DNA from: Winslowiella iniecta | GTDB taxonomy: Bacteria; Pseudomonadota; Gammaproteobacteria; Enterobacterales; Enterobacteriaceae | Direction: 5' to 3' | Assembly (NCBI RefSeq): GCF_001267535.1 | Contig: NZ_JRXE01000001.1 | Location: 186,859 to 250,858, forward strand | Length of the DNA stretch: 64,000 bases | Part shown: positions 18,128 through 27,827 of the stretch, piece after piece | How positions within the stretch are numbered: position 1 is the stretch's first letter | How the letters are laid out: each line of letters starts with the position of its first letter | Position numbers and translations under genes: made by a program | Notes under the pieces: model-generated | What the model was told of the DNA's origin: nothing | Database searches by the model: none | The model's input: only the letters and a program-made list of their open reading frames with translations

Positions 18128-18946
18128 ATGAGCTATCGCGTTATTGCCCTTGATCTCGACGGCACTCTGCTGACCCCCAATAAAACCATACTCCCTGAAT
18201 CGCTGGAAGCGCTGGCGAAAGCCCAACAGGCTGGCGTAAAAGTGCTGATCGTCACCGGTCGTCATCACGTGGCTATCCATCCTTTTTATCAGGCACTGGC
18301 GTTAGATACACCTGCAATCTGCTGTAATGGCACCTATTTGTATGATTATCAGGCGAAAAAGGTGCTGGCGTCCGACCCGCTTGCCAAATCGCAGGCGCAA
18401 CAAGTGATTGAGATGCTTGACCAGCAGGCGATTCATGGTCTGCTGTATGTCGATAACGCCATGCTGTACCAGACCGCCACCGGTCATGTTACCCGCACCC
18501 TGAACTGGGCGCAGTCACTGCCGGAATCTCAGCGTCCGGTATTCCTGCAGGTCGACAGCCTGGCGGAAGCGGCGCAGTCTGCCCAGTCAATCTGGAAATT
18601 CGCGCTCTCCCATCCTGATACCCGCGCATTACAGCAGTTCGCTGACAAAGTAGAGCAGCAACTTGGTCTGGCGTGCGAATGGTCATGGCAGGATCAGATT
18701 GATATCGCCAAAGGGGGTAACAGCAAAGGCAAACGTCTGGCGCAGTGGGTGGAATCGGCAGGCTATCAGATGAGTGAAGTGCTGGCATTTGGCGATAACT
18801 ATAACGACCTCAGTATGCTGGAAACCGTGGGCTTAGGCGTGGCGATGGGCAATGCCGACGAGGCGATCAAAGCGCGCGCCGGCCGGGTTATCGGCACCAA
18901 CCTCGAGCCGGGCATTGCGGAAACCATTTACCGCGAAGTGCTGTAA
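18128..18946 (+). CDS. ybhA: HAD-family sugar/pyridoxal phosphatase YbhA
   Basis: 272 residues, Cof-type HAD phosphatase (C2B cap). Motif I is ALDLDGTLLTP, motif II VLIVTGR, motif III GGNSKGKRL and motif IV LAFGDNYNDLSML. The E. coli orthologue dephosphorylates pyridoxal phosphate and other sugar phosphates such as fructose-1,6-bisphosphate. Its stop directly abuts the stop of convergent modC (18946/18947), the same neighbour as in E. coli. Confidence 0.94.
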   Translation: MSYRVIALDLDGTLLTPNKTILPESLEALAKAQQAGVKVLIVTGRHHVAIHPFYQALALDTPAICCNGTYLYDYQAKKVLASDPLAKSQAQQVIEMLDQQAIHGLLYVDNAMLYQTATGHVTRTLNWAQSLPESQRPVFLQVDSLAEAAQSAQSIWKFALSHPDTRALQQFADKVEQQLGLACEWSWQDQIDIAKGGNSKGKRLAQWVESAGYQMSEVLAFGDNYNDLSMLETVGLGVAMGNADEAIKARAGRVIGTNLEPGIAETIYREVL

Positions 18947-20005
18947 TCAGGACGTTATCGACACGCTTTTAATCTGCGCATACAGCCACATTCCCGGCTT
19001 TATCGCCAGTTCATCGCGAGCCCAGGGCGTAATTCGCGCCCACAGCTCGCGGTGGCCAATTTGCAGCCTGACCTCGACCTGACCCTCAATATCCAGCAGT
19101 TCGGCCACCCGCGCCGGCAACACATTGCGTATGCTGCTGTTAACCGGCGGCTGCAAGACCAGCGAAACGTCGGCAGAGTGAATACGAATGCGCAGCGGCG
19201 TTTTCAGCGGCACTTCCAGCCGACTGACCCAGATATGCTGATCGCCAAGCGCCAGCGCGGTCATCTGATAGTGCGGATGCTGTTCCAGCACCTGCACCCG
19301 CAGCACGCTACTTTGGTCGGCACGCGGCAGCCACGGACGCATCGCGCTGCTGCTCCACACCTGCTCCAGCGCGCCGAACGCTTTCACTTTGCCCTGATCC
19401 AGCACCAGTACGTTATCAGCCAGCTGCAATATCTCATCCAGACTGTGCGACACATACAGCAACGGAATATCCACCCGCTGCGCCAGCTTTTGCAGCCAGG
19501 GCAACAGTTCACGTTTACGCGGAATATCGAGCGAGGCCAGCGGTTCATCCAGCAGCAAAATTTCCGGTGCGCTCAGCAGCGCCCGGCCAATTGCCACCCG
19601 CTGCTTTTCGCCGCCGGACAGCGACCACGGGAAGCGCGTCAGCAGCGGTTCGATACCCAGCAGCTGCACCAGACTGTCGAACTGCGACTGCATGCTCTTC
19701 GCCATGCCGTAGCGCAGATTACCGCGTACCCGATAGTGCGGGAACAGCCGCGCATCCTGAAACACATAGCCAACGCGGCGCTTTTCCGGCGGTAAATTAA
19801 CGCGGCTTTCCGCGTCACTCAGCATCCGGCCATTCAGGCGGATAAAGCCTTGCTGCGGCTGCGTTAAACCACTGATGGCATTGATCAATGAAGTTTTACC
19901 CGCGCCGGACACCCCAAAAATCGCGGTGATACCCTTCGCGGGCAGCTTTTCGTTGATCGTCAGCTGATGATTTCCCAGCCGCTGACTGAAGTTAAGTTCC
20001 AGCAT
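18947..20005 (-). CDS. modC: molybdate ABC transporter ATPase ModC
   Basis: 352 residues, exactly the E. coli length. Walker A is [12 protein letters not shown], the signature [16 protein letters not shown] and Walker [12 protein letters not shown]; a C-terminal TOBE (molybdate-binding) domain covers about residues 290-350. It powers molybdate import through ModB. The ATG at 20005 overlaps the modB stop by one base (TGATG). The in-frame start 39 bases upstream would lie inside modB. Confidence 0.97.
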   Translation of the reverse strand: MLELNFSQRLGNHQLTINEKLPAKGITAIFGVSGAGKTSLINAISGLTQPQQGFIRLNGRMLSDAESRVNLPPEKRRVGYVFQDARLFPHYRVRGNLRYGMAKSMQSQFDSLVQLLGIEPLLTRFPWSLSGGEKQRVAIGRALLSAPEILLLDEPLASLDIPRKRELLPWLQKLAQRVDIPLLYVSHSLDEILQLADNVLVLDQGKVKAFGALEQVWSSSAMRPWLPRADQSSVLRVQVLEQHPHYQMTALALGDQHIWVSRLEVPLKTPLRIRIHSADVSLVLQPPVNSSIRNVLPARVAELLDIEGQVEVRLQIGHRELWARITPWARDELAIKPGMWLYAQIKSVSITS

Positions 20006-20694
20006 CAGGCCCCCAGCCGTTTGCGGCCCCAGCGGGCCAGCCATTCGGAAACCAGCAGCGATGCCAGCGCCAGCACGATAGCAATCACGCAGAGTCGCGC
20101 CGCCGCGCCTTCCGCACCCGGCGTTTCAATCAGCGTATACATCGCCAGCGGGATGGTGCGCGTTTCGCCGGGAATATTTGAGACAAAGGTAATGGTGGCA
20201 CCAAACTCGCCCAGCGAACGGGCAAAACCGAGCACCGTGCCAACAATAATCCCCGGCAGCGTTAACGGCAGGGTAATGGTGAAAAACACCCGCCAGCGCC
20301 CGGCACCCAGCGTGCGTGCCGCCTGCTCCAGACGGGTATCGACAGCTTCCAGCGCCAGCCGAATCGCGCGTACCATCAGCGGAAACGCCACTACCGCCGA
20401 CGCCAGTGCCGCACCGCGCCAGCTAAAGGCAAAGCTGAAGCCAAACCAGTGATACAACCCTTCGCCGATAAAGCCGCGTCGCCCCATCGCCACCAGCAAC
20501 AGATACCCCACCACCACCGGTGGCAGTACCAGCGGCAGATGGATCACACTGTCGAGTAACGCTTTACCGGGAAAATCACAGCGCACCAGAATCCATGCCA
20601 TCAGAATGCCGAGAGGTAAGCTGAAAATAACCGCCAGCGTCGACACTTTCAGGCTGAGTTCAATCGCCTGCCATTCGGCATCACTCAGTATCAT
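20005..20694 (-). CDS. modB: molybdate ABC transporter permease ModB
   Basis: 229 residues, about five membrane helices. The permease EAA loop is in [28 protein letters not shown], the contact site for Mod[19 protein letters not shown] is a conserved membrane segment. It overlaps modA by 4 bp and modC by 1 bp. Confidence 0.97.
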   Translation of the reverse strand: MILSDAEWQAIELSLKVSTLAVIFSLPLGILMAWILVRCDFPGKALLDSVIHLPLVLPPVVVGYLLLVAMGRRGFIGEGLYHWFGFSFAFSWRGAALASAVVAFPLMVRAIRLALEAVDTRLEQAARTLGAGRWRVFFTITLPLTLPGIIVGTVLGFARSLGEFGATITFVSNIPGETRTIPLAMYTLIETPGAEGAAARLCVIAIVLALASLLVSEWLARWGRKRLGA

Positions 20695-21467
20695 GTGCGA
20701 GGCGCAAATCCATAGCGTTTAAAGATAACTGCCGCTTCCGGGCTTTTCAGGTACTGAAAGAAAGCGCTGACGTCAGCAGAAGGGTGAGGGTTAACGACTG
20801 CCATCGGATATTCAACCGGCTTGTGGCTGTCGGCCGGGAACGTCCCCACCACCGTCACTTTTTTGCTGGCAATTGCATCGGAACCATACACAATTCCGTA
20901 AGGAGTTTCATCGCGCTCAACCAGCGCCAGCGCCGCACGCACATTGTTGGCACGCGCCATCACCGGAGCAAGCGTGTCCCAGGCACCAAGGTGTTGTAAT
21001 GCCTCTTTGGCGTAGATGCCCGCCGGCACATGATCCGGGTCGCCGACCGCCAGACGTTGCCCTTTTAGCAAACTTTTCCAGTCGGTGGTGTGGCTGATGG
21101 TGACCGGCTGCGGCTGGCTGGCGGTCGGTGCAATCAGCACCAGCTCGTTACCCAGCAGCGTGTAACGCGTCTGTTTATCGACGCTGTGTTTATCAATGGC
21201 GTAATCCATCCACTGCTGGTCAGCAGAGATAAACAGATCCGCCGGTGCGCCCTGCTCAATCTGCCGCGCCAGCGTCGAAGATGAGGCAAATGAAGAGACA
21301 ATTTTCACCGGCTGCTGCTGCTGATACTGTGTGGCAATATCCTGCAACGCATTGGTCAGCGAAGCCGCAGCAAACACGGTAATGGTATTTTCTGCCGCCA
21401 CCACGTGGCCCGCCAGCGATAAAGTTACAGCTGCGCCGGTAAACCAGCGGCTCCATTTAACAGACAT
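20691..21467 (-). CDS. modA: molybdate-binding periplasmic protein ModA
   Basis: 258 residues with a Sec signal peptide (basic start, hydrophobic core, cleavage near HVVAAEN). The mature part has VFAAASLTNALQDIA, FASSSTLARQIEQGAPADLFISAD and ALVERDETPYGIVYGSDA, the anion-binding blocks of ModA. It delivers molybdate to ModBC. First gene of modABC, preceded by a perfect ModE palindrome. Confidence 0.97.
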   Translation of the reverse strand: MSVKWSRWFTGAAVTLSLAGHVVAAENTITVFAAASLTNALQDIATQYQQQQPVKIVSSFASSSTLARQIEQGAPADLFISADQQWMDYAIDKHSVDKQTRYTLLGNELVLIAPTASQPQPVTISHTTDWKSLLKGQRLAVGDPDHVPAGIYAKEALQHLGAWDTLAPVMARANNVRAALALVERDETPYGIVYGSDAIASKKVTVVGTFPADSHKPVEYPMAVVNPHPSADVSAFFQYLKSPEAAVIFKRYGFAPRT

Positions 21468-21483
21468 AGCACTCTCCAGGTTA

Positions 21484-21507
21484 CGTTATATACGCAATAA
21501 TATAACG
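21484..21507. promoter_or_regulatory. ModE operator of modABC
   Basis: Perfect palindrome CGTTATAT - 8 bases - ATATAACG, 17 bp upstream of modA. It is nearly the E. coli mod operator. ModE with bound molybdate represses modABC in E. coli; modE is itself at 23062 in this window. Confidence 0.9.
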
Positions 21508-21571
21508 ACGATTCAAAAGCTGTCATGCGGTTTATCGACGGGAATGGGAGGAAGTTTAGCGGAGAAAACAG

Positions 21572-21600
21572 AACGCCTGACAAAGTCAGGCGTTGAAAAC
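21572..21600 (-). terminator. terminator of acrZ
   Basis: Stem AACGCCTGAC / GTCAGGCGTT with a 3-base loop, followed on the minus strand by a T-rich stretch (CTGTTTTCT), 10 bp after the acrZ stop. It insulates acrZ from modA. Confidence 0.75.
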
Positions 21601-21604
21601 AGGA

Positions 21605-21760
21605 TTACTGGCGGTTTTTAGCCGGCTGGTCGTCACGATGACCAATTTTGGAGATGACGTTAAACACTTCTCCAAGGCCATAAATCGCACCAAGGATAAT
21701 GGCCATCACCACCGGCACCATGATGATTGCGAATGCCAGACTTTTTAATAATTCAAACAT
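21605..21760 (-). CDS. acrZ: multidrug efflux accessory small protein AcrZ
   Basis: A 51-codon gene, one long hydrophobic helix followed by a short charged tail. The sequence starts [20 protein letters not shown] and continues with GLGEVFNVI, closely matching E. coli AcrZ (YbhT, 49 residues). AcrZ binds the inner-membrane pump AcrB in a groove and changes its drug preference. As in E. coli, it lies beside modA. GGCTTCC upstream is a modest ribosome-binding site. The small size makes it easy to miss in automatic annotation. Confidence 0.92.
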   Translation of the reverse strand: MFELLKSLAFAIIMVPVVMAIILGAIYGLGEVFNVISKIGHRDDQPAKNRQ

Positions 21761-21850
21761 GGAAGCCTCATCTGAGCTGTGCAAAAAAACTATTGTAACG
21801 GCAGCAGAAAAAAGTGCACTGACCTTTTGTGCGCTTTACTCTGCGCTGAC

Positions 21851-22807
21851 TCAGTCGAGCTTACACGGAACGGTCAGCTGGCGAATCCCGCACTGCCCGT
21901 TCAGCAACCCGACCAGCTGCACCGCCGCCGCCTGTCCGGCATCACTAAAGCCTAAATCCACCGACACGGTATCGGGAAACAGAAAGCTCAGCAGCGGCGT
22001 ATGACCAATACTGCATATCTTCAACGGCGTCTGTGGATGCTGTTGCACATATTTAATCGCACCCAGCGCGATAGTATCCGAAGCGCAAATCAGCGCGCTG
22101 GTATCGGGTTTAATCACCTTTGCCGCCAGGCTGAAACCACTCTGATAGCTGAGATCGCCCAGTGCCGCACTTGGCGTCAGGTTATATTGCTGACAGGCAT
22201 CACGATAAGCCTGATGGCGCAGCCGCCCGGTAGTTTCATCTTTTTCCGCCACGCCGATATAGCTGATGTGCTGATGTCCCTGTTGCTGCAACCGCTTCAT
22301 CAGCAAACTGACCGCACCTGCATCATCAAAGCAAACCGAGGATAATCCGGCATACTCCCGCACCATTACCACCATTTTGCTTTGCCATTCCAGCAACATC
22401 TCACTGTGCAGGCCGGTAAAACCAAACAGAATCACCCCATCAACATTGCGCTGATGCAGCACGCGTAAATGCTCGGTGACCAGATCGGGTTTGAGCAAAC
22501 TCTCCATCAGGATTGAGTCGTAGCCCTGCTCATAAAGCAGCGGCAAAATGGCCCGCACCGCCTGATTCTCAGAGGGGGAATCGAGACGGGAAACAATAAT
22601 GCCGATGATCTTATCGCTCTGGCCGCGCATCGCCTGCGCAGATTTCGACGGAATAAAGCCGTGTTCACGGATCACCGCTTCTACCCGCTCACGGGTTTGC
22701 TGGCTCACCTTGCCATCGTTATTCAGCACGCGGGAGACAGTGGATTTGCCGACGCCGCTCAGGCGAGCGATATCTTTGATGGTAAGACGCGGTTGAGATG
22801 ATTGCAT
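21851..22807 (-). CDS. treR: LacI-family repressor, TreR-like
   Basis: 318 residues. The N-terminal helix-turn-helix RLTIKDIARLSGVGKSTVSRVLNNDGKVSQQTRERVEAVI and SKSAQAMRGQSDKIIGIIVSRLDS are very close to E. coli TreR, and similarity continues through NVDGVILFGFTG and ICASDTIALGA. TreR in E. coli binds trehalose-6-phosphate and represses treBC. Here no tre gene is adjacent; it sits between acrZ and modE, an unusual place. The ATG at 22807 fits similarity, but its ribosome-binding site is weak. It may be the main TreR or a paralogue. Confidence 0.8.
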   Translation of the reverse strand: MQSSQPRLTIKDIARLSGVGKSTVSRVLNNDGKVSQQTRERVEAVIREHGFIPSKSAQAMRGQSDKIIGIIVSRLDSPSENQAVRAILPLLYEQGYDSILMESLLKPDLVTEHLRVLHQRNVDGVILFGFTGLHSEMLLEWQSKMVVMVREYAGLSSVCFDDAGAVSLLMKRLQQQGHQHISYIGVAEKDETTGRLRHQAYRDACQQYNLTPSAALGDLSYQSGFSLAAKVIKPDTSALICASDTIALGAIKYVQQHPQTPLKICSIGHTPLLSFLFPDTVSVDLGFSDAGQAAAVQLVGLLNGQCGIRQLTVPCKLD

Positions 22808-22945
22808 GTTATTGAAGAGTAAGCCTTGTCCGGGGCAACACTGCCATAAAGCCAATACGCTGAGTGTATCACCTCTGCCGCTGCCAGTGATCTGTCCGAT
22901 GATTTAAGCCGATAAACGCAAATATTTTGTGACTGCAATCATAAA

Positions 22946-22959
22946 TGGGAACGTTCCCA
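22946..22959. promoter_or_regulatory. palindromic operator, probable TreR site
   Basis: Perfect 14-bp palindrome TGGGAACGTTCCCA with a central CG, the usual shape of a LacI-family operator. It is 138 bp upstream of the TreR-like gene and 102 bp upstream of divergent modE. GGGAACGTTCCC agrees with my recollection of TreR operators. Autoregulation is the simplest reading; an effect on modE is possible. Confidence 0.65.
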
Positions 22960-23061
22960 CTTATCGTAAGCGCGGTTACCGGGGCGGAATCCTCTCCGCC
23001 CCTGTCACATTCTCTGCCGGTGCTTTACACTCTGCCCCATGTTTTTTTGCCGGGGAATTCT

Positions 23062-23844
23062 ATGCAGGCGGACATTTCACTTATCATCAAGCTGCAACAA
23101 AAACTGTTTGCCGATCCACGGCGTATTGCGCTGTTGAAACAGATCAAACATACCGGCTCGATTAGCCAGGGCGCGAAACTGGCGGGCATCAGTTATAAAA
23201 GCGCCTGGGATGCGATCAATGAAATGAATCAGATGGCCGACCGGATGCTGGTTGAGCGTGCCACCGGCGGTAAAGGCGGCGGCGGCGCGGTGCTGACGCA
23301 GTATGGCGATCGCCTGATCCAGCTGTTTCAGCTGATGGAGCAAATTCAGCAAAAAGCGTTCGACGTATTGCAGGACGATCGGTTGCCGCTCGACAGTCTG
23401 CTGGCCGCCATCTCGCGTTTTTCGCTGCAAACCAGCGCGCGCAATCAGCTGTTTGGCACCATCACCCAGCGCGATCGCTTACAGGTGCAACAGCATGTCG
23501 AAGTGTTGCTGGCTGATGGCGTCAGCCGGATTAAAGTGGCGCTGACTGAACAGAGTGCCGACCGCCTGCAACTGAGCGCCGGTAAACAGGTTCTGATCCT
23601 GATTAAAGCGCCGTGGGTGGAAGTGACGCGTGTGGCAATCGCGGCGGATAATCAACTGGCCTGCACCATTCGCGAAATTGAAAGCGCGCCCCATCAGAGC
23701 GAAGTGCTGCTGTCGCTGGCCAGCGGTGAAACGCTGTGTGCCACGGTGCCGGCTCAGGTGGTTGAGCAGCAAAAGCTCCAGCCTGGCGATGCGGTTACAG
23801 CATATTTTAATGCCGATCGCGTCATCATCGCGACGCTGCTCTGA
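23062..23844 (+). CDS. modE: molybdate-responsive transcriptional regulator ModE
   Basis: 260 residues. The N-terminal winged-helix (LQQKLFADPRRIALLKQIKHTGSISQGAKLAGISYKSAWDAINEMN) is followed by the glycine-rich linker TGGKGGGGAVLT and two molybdate-binding Mop/TOBE domains (about 125-190 and 195-260) including SLQTSARNQLFGTI. It represses modABC and activates moaA in E. coli; both targets are in this window with matching palindromes. The ATG at 23062 was chosen by similarity; the longer frame starts inside the upstream palindrome. Confidence 0.96.
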   Translation: MQADISLIIKLQQKLFADPRRIALLKQIKHTGSISQGAKLAGISYKSAWDAINEMNQMADRMLVERATGGKGGGGAVLTQYGDRLIQLFQLMEQIQQKAFDVLQDDRLPLDSLLAAISRFSLQTSARNQLFGTITQRDRLQVQQHVEVLLADGVSRIKVALTEQSADRLQLSAGKQVLILIKAPWVEVTRVAIAADNQLACTIREIESAPHQSEVLLSLASGETLCATVPAQVVEQQKLQPGDAVTAYFNADRVIIATLL

Positions 23845-23919
23845 AAGTGCGTATCCCGTTTGACATTGTGTTACGCAGTGGTTAAAACCATCAGTACAAT
23901 GCATTAAATGGGATAAAAT

Positions 23920-25392
23920 ATGGCTGTATTGCAAATTACGCAAGGCACGTTTCGTCTTAGCGATACCCGAATACTGACCCTCAACGATCTTACCCTGCAC
24001 AGTGGCGAAAGCTGGGCTTTTGTTGGCGCTAACGGCAGCGGAAAATCTTCCCTGGCGCGCGCCCTTTCCGGCGAACTGACTCAACTGACCGGCACGCGTC
24101 AATGTCAGTTTCAGCGCCCTGCCCGCCTGTCGCTGGAACAGCTGCAAAAACTGGTGGAAGAGGAGTGGCAGCGCAATAACACCGATTTGCTCAGCCCAGG
24201 CGAAGATGACACCGGCCGCACCACCGCGCAGATTATCCAGCATGACGTGAAAGATGCGGCGCGTGCGCAGCAGCTGGCGACACAGATGGGCATCAGCCAT
24301 CTGCTCGATCGCCGGTTTAAATATCTCTCCACCGGTGAGACGCGTAAAACCCTGCTGTGCCAGGCGCTGATGGCGCAACCCGATTTACTGATCCTTGATG
24401 AGCCTTTTGATGGCCTCGACGTGCAGTCACGCAGCAATCTGGCGACGCTGCTCGGCGAACTGCACCAGCAAGGTTTGACGCTGGTGCTGGTACTGAACCG
24501 CTTTGATGATATTCCCGACTATGTGGAAAAAGTGGGCGTGCTGGCGGAATGTAGCCTGACGCACGTTGGCGTGCGCGCGGAAATCCTCGCCCAGGCGCTG
24601 GTGGCGCAGCTGGCGCACAGTGAAAAACTGGCGGGCATGGCGCTGCCGGAAGCCGATGATCCCGGCGTGAAGCCACAGCTGGCGGCGGACGCCGCACGTA
24701 TCGTGCTGAAAGATGGCGTGGTGTCGTATAACGACCGCGCGATCCTGCACAACCTTAGCTGGGAAGTGAAACCCGGCCAGCACTGGCAGATTGTCGGCCC
24801 CAACGGTGCCGGTAAATCCACCCTGCTGAGCCTGGTCACCGGCGATCATCCGCAGGGTTACAGCAACGATCTGACGCTGTTCGGCATCCGTCGCGGCAGC
24901 GGGGAAACCATCTGGGATATCAAGCAGCATATCGGCTATGTCAGCAGCAGCCTGCATCTCGATTACCGCGTCAGTTCCAGCGTGCGCAATGTGATCCTGT
25001 CCGGCTACTTTGATTCAATTGGTATTTATCAGGCGGTTTCCGATCGCCAGCAGCATCTGGCAACCCGCTGGCTGGCGCTACTCGGCATGGATAATGCCAG
25101 CGCCGATGCGCCATTCCACAGTCTGTCATGGGGGCAGCAACGACTGGTGCTGATTGCCCGTGCGCTGGTTAAACATCCGACGCTGTTAATTCTTGATGAG
25201 CCACTGCAAGGGCTGGATCCGATCAACCGCCTGCTGGTACGCCGCTTTATTGATGTGCTGATTGGCGAGGGGCAAACTCAGTTGCTGTTTGTTTCGCATC
25301 ATGCGGAAGATGCGCCGCAGTGCATTACTCACCGTTTGACCTTTGTCGCGGAAGGCGAAACCTGGCGTTATCAGCAGGAAGCCCTGAGCTGA
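23920..25392 (+). CDS. modF: ModF, duplicated ABC ATPase (photorepair protein PhrA family)
   Basis: 490 residues, exactly the E. coli ModF length, with two complete ATPase halves. First half: GANGSGKSSLARAL, YLSTGETRKTLLCQAL, LLILDEPFDGLD. Second half: GPNGAGKSTLLSLV, SLSWGQQRLVLIARAL, LLILDEPLQGLD. There are no membrane segments. Its role in molybdate metabolism is not established. It lies 75 bp after modE, as in E. coli. Confidence 0.95.
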   Translation: MAVLQITQGTFRLSDTRILTLNDLTLHSGESWAFVGANGSGKSSLARALSGELTQLTGTRQCQFQRPARLSLEQLQKLVEEEWQRNNTDLLSPGEDDTGRTTAQIIQHDVKDAARAQQLATQMGISHLLDRRFKYLSTGETRKTLLCQALMAQPDLLILDEPFDGLDVQSRSNLATLLGELHQQGLTLVLVLNRFDDIPDYVEKVGVLAECSLTHVGVRAEILAQALVAQLAHSEKLAGMALPEADDPGVKPQLAADAARIVLKDGVVSYNDRAILHNLSWEVKPGQHWQIVGPNGAGKSTLLSLVTGDHPQGYSNDLTLFGIRRGSGETIWDIKQHIGYVSSSLHLDYRVSSSVRNVILSGYFDSIGIYQAVSDRQQHLATRWLALLGMDNASADAPFHSLSWGQQRLVLIARALVKHPTLLILDEPLQGLDPINRLLVRRFIDVLIGEGQTQLLFVSHHAEDAPQCITHRLTFVAEGETWRYQQEALS

Positions 25393-25435
25393 CTGCCGTT
25401 GTCAGACCGGTCACTCGACGGTCTGCACCTTTCGA

Positions 25436-25451
25436 ATGTAACCGCTACCAC
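25436..25451. promoter_or_regulatory. GalR/GalS operator, OI-type sequence
   Basis: ATGTAACCGCTACCAC is the exact reverse complement of the E. coli internal gal operator, which in E. coli lies inside galE. Here it is upstream of the other operator and outside any gene. Confidence 0.7.
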
Positions 25452-25523
25452 TTTACTCGCTACTTTAAAGATTCACTCCTGCACACATCGTTACCTGGCC
25501 TGACAAGTAAGAATATTCAGCTT

Positions 25524-25539
25524 GTGTAAACGATTCCAT
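25524..25539. promoter_or_regulatory. GalR/GalS operator, OE-type sequence
   Basis: GTGTAAACGATTCCAT matches the E. coli external gal operator almost base for base, and the following TTTATTCAGACTTGATCACG aligns with the E. coli CRP-site region. It lies 91 bp upstream of galT. The two operators are 88 bp apart centre to centre; DNA looping by GalR is plausible. Confidence 0.8.
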
Positions 25540-25629
25540 TTATTCAGACTTGATCACGCTTTCCTCTGCGTGAGTGTGCTATTTTTTACCCAGGCTCTCT
25601 TTGCTTTAATTAGGTTATCAGGACTGAAA

Positions 25630-26682
25630 ATGGAAAAATTTAACCCGGTCGATCACCCGCATCGCCGCTATAACCCGCTGTCCGATCAGTGGGTACTGGT
25701 TTCTCCGCACCGTGCTAAACGTCCATGGCAAGGCGCACAGGAAACGCCGTCGCAAGATAAATTACCGGCGCACGATCCTGACTGCTTTTTATGCCCGGAT
25801 AATACTCGCGTTACCGGCGACAAAAACCCGCACTATACCCACACCTATGTGTTTACCAATGACTTTGCCGCACTGATGACCGATACCCCGGATGCGCCGC
25901 AAAGTGACGATCTGCTGATGCGTTGCGAAAGCGCGCGCGGCACCAGCCGGGTGATCTGCTTCTCGCCGGATCACAGCAAAACGCTGCCGGAACTGTCACT
26001 GACAGCGCTGGAACAGGTGGTGCGCACCTGGCAGGAGCAGACCGCGGATCTCGGTCAGCACTATCCGTGGGTGCAGGTGTTTGAGAACAAAGGCGCAGCG
26101 ATGGGCTGTTCCAACCCGCATCCGCATGGACAGGTGTGGGCCAACAGTTTCCTGCCTAATGAAGTAAAACGTGAAGATGAGCTACAGCGTCGTTATTACC
26201 AGCAACACGGTACGCCGATGCTGGTGGATTACTGCGCGCGTGAATTAAATGACGGCAGCCGCACGGTGGTGGAAACCGAACACTGGCTGGCGGTGGTGCC
26301 ATGGTGGGCGGCGTGGCCATTTGAAACCCTGCTGCTGCCAAAAGCATCAATCAAACGACTGGTGGATCTGACGGATGCCCAGCGTCAGGATCTGGCGCTG
26401 GCGCTGAAAAAACTGACCAGTCGTTATGACAACCTGTTCCAGTGCTCTTTCCCTTACTCAATGGGCTGGCACGGCGCGCCGTTTAATGGCGAAGAGAACG
26501 ATCACTGGCAGCTGCATGCCCACTTCTATCCCCCGCTGCTGCGCTCGGCGACCGTCCGTAAATTTATGGTCGGCTACGAAATGCTGGCTGAAACCCAGCG
26601 GGACTTAACGGCGGAACAGGCGGCTGAACGCCTGCGTTCTGTCAGCGATATTCATTTCCGCCAGACCGGAGCATCACAATGA
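25630..26682 (+). CDS. galT: galactose-1-phosphate uridylyltransferase GalT
   Basis: 350 residues. The N-terminus [27 protein letters not shown], zinc site CFLCPDN and catalytic [13 protein letters not shown] (nucleophilic histidine of HPHGQ) are all present. It exchanges UMP between UDP-glucose and galactose-1-phosphate in the Leloir pathway. The ATG at 25630 was chosen by similarity. The galE gene that precedes galT in E. coli is absent, so galT is the first gene after the promoter. It overlaps galK by 4 bp (ATGA). Confidence 0.97.
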   Translation: MEKFNPVDHPHRRYNPLSDQWVLVSPHRAKRPWQGAQETPSQDKLPAHDPDCFLCPDNTRVTGDKNPHYTHTYVFTNDFAALMTDTPDAPQSDDLLMRCESARGTSRVICFSPDHSKTLPELSLTALEQVVRTWQEQTADLGQHYPWVQVFENKGAAMGCSNPHPHGQVWANSFLPNEVKREDELQRRYYQQHGTPMLVDYCARELNDGSRTVVETEHWLAVVPWWAAWPFETLLLPKASIKRLVDLTDAQRQDLALALKKLTSRYDNLFQCSFPYSMGWHGAPFNGEENDHWQLHAHFYPPLLRSATVRKFMVGYEMLAETQRDLTAEQAAERLRSVSDIHFRQTGASQ

Positions 26683-27827
26683 GTTTACAAGCCATTACCC
26701 AGCAGATTTTCAGCGACAAATTTGGCTATCCGTCCACGCATCTTATTCAGGCGCCAGGCCGCGTCAATCTGATTGGCGAGCACACGGATTACAATGATGG
26801 TTTTGTACTGCCGTGTGCCATTGATTATCAGACAGTGATTGCCTGCGCCAAACGTGACGACCGCCAGGTGCGCGTTATTGCGGTGGATTACGACAATCAG
26901 CAAGATATCTTCTCGCTGGATGCGCCAATCGACAGCGTGCAGGACAAAATGTGGGCTAACTATGTGCGTGGCGTGGTGAAACATCTGCAACTGCGCAACA
27001 GCGGGTTTGGCGGCGTTGATATGGTGATCAGCGGCAATGTGCCGCAGGGTGCCGGTCTCAGCTCCTCCGCCTCGCTGGAAGTGGCGGTCGGCACGGTATT
27101 GCAGCAGCTCTATCAGTTGCCGGTGGATGGCGCGCAGATCGCGCTGAATGGTCAGGAAGCCGAAAACCAGTTTGTCGGCTGCAACTGCGGCATTATGGAT
27201 CAGCTGATCTCCGCGCTGGGCAAAAAGGACCACGCGATGCTGCTCGACTGCCGCACGCTGGGTACCCGCCCGGTATCGATGCCGGAAGAGATTGCCGTCG
27301 TGATTATCAATTCCAACTTCCGTCGCAGTCTGGTCGGCAGCGAGTACAACACCCGCCGCCAGCAGTGTGAAGCCGGTGCACAATTCTTCGGAAAATCTTC
27401 GCTGCGCGACGTTGATATCAGCGAGTTTAACGCGGCTGAGCAGCAGCTCGACCCGGAAGTGGCAAAACGCGTGCGTCACGTGCTGACGGAAAACGCCCGC
27501 ACGCTGGAAGCCGCCGATGCGCTGAGCCGCGGCGATCTGGCGCGGATGGGCGTGCTGATGGCCGAGTCCCACGCGTCAATGCGTGATGACTTCGAAATCA
27601 CCGTGCCGCCGATCGACCTGATTGTCGACATCGTAAAAGAGGTGATTGGCGATCAAGGCGGCGTACGCATGACCGGCGGCGGTTTCGGCGGCTGCGTGGT
27701 GGCGCTGATGCCATTTGATCAGGTCGACAGCGTGAAAGCGGCGCTGGCCGAACAGTATCAGGCGAAATCCGGCATTAAAGAGACGGTCTATATCTGCAAA
27801 GCCTCAGAAGGGGCGGGCCAATGCTAA
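26679..27827 (+). CDS. galK: galactokinase GalK
   Basis: 382 residues, the E. coli length, GHMP kinase. The galactokinase signature [19 protein letters not shown], the ATP motif [16 protein letters not shown] and the C-terminal [14 protein letters not shown] are clear. It phosphorylates galactose to galactose-1-phosphate. It overlaps galT by 4 bp and galM by 7 bp. Confidence 0.98.
   Translation: MSLQAITQQIFSDKFGYPSTHLIQAPGRVNLIGEHTDYNDGFVLPCAIDYQTVIACAKRDDRQVRVIAVDYDNQQDIFSLDAPIDSVQDKMWANYVRGVVKHLQLRNSGFGGVDMVISGNVPQGAGLSSSASLEVAVGTVLQQLYQLPVDGAQIALNGQEAENQFVGCNCGIMDQLISALGKKDHAMLLDCRTLGTRPVSMPEEIAVVIINSNFRRSLVGSEYNTRRQQCEAGAQFFGKSSLRDVDISEFNAAEQQLDPEVAKRVRHVLTENARTLEAADALSRGDLARMGVLMAESHASMRDDFEITVPPIDLIVDIVKEVIGDQGGVRMTGGGFGGCVVALMPFDQVDSVKAALAEQYQAKSGIKETVYICKASEGAGQC

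Noticed and set aside
23479..24378. Minus-strand 299-codon frame opposite modE and modF
   Set aside because: Shadow frame crossing two real genes and their spacer; low-complexity Gln/Arg-rich product.
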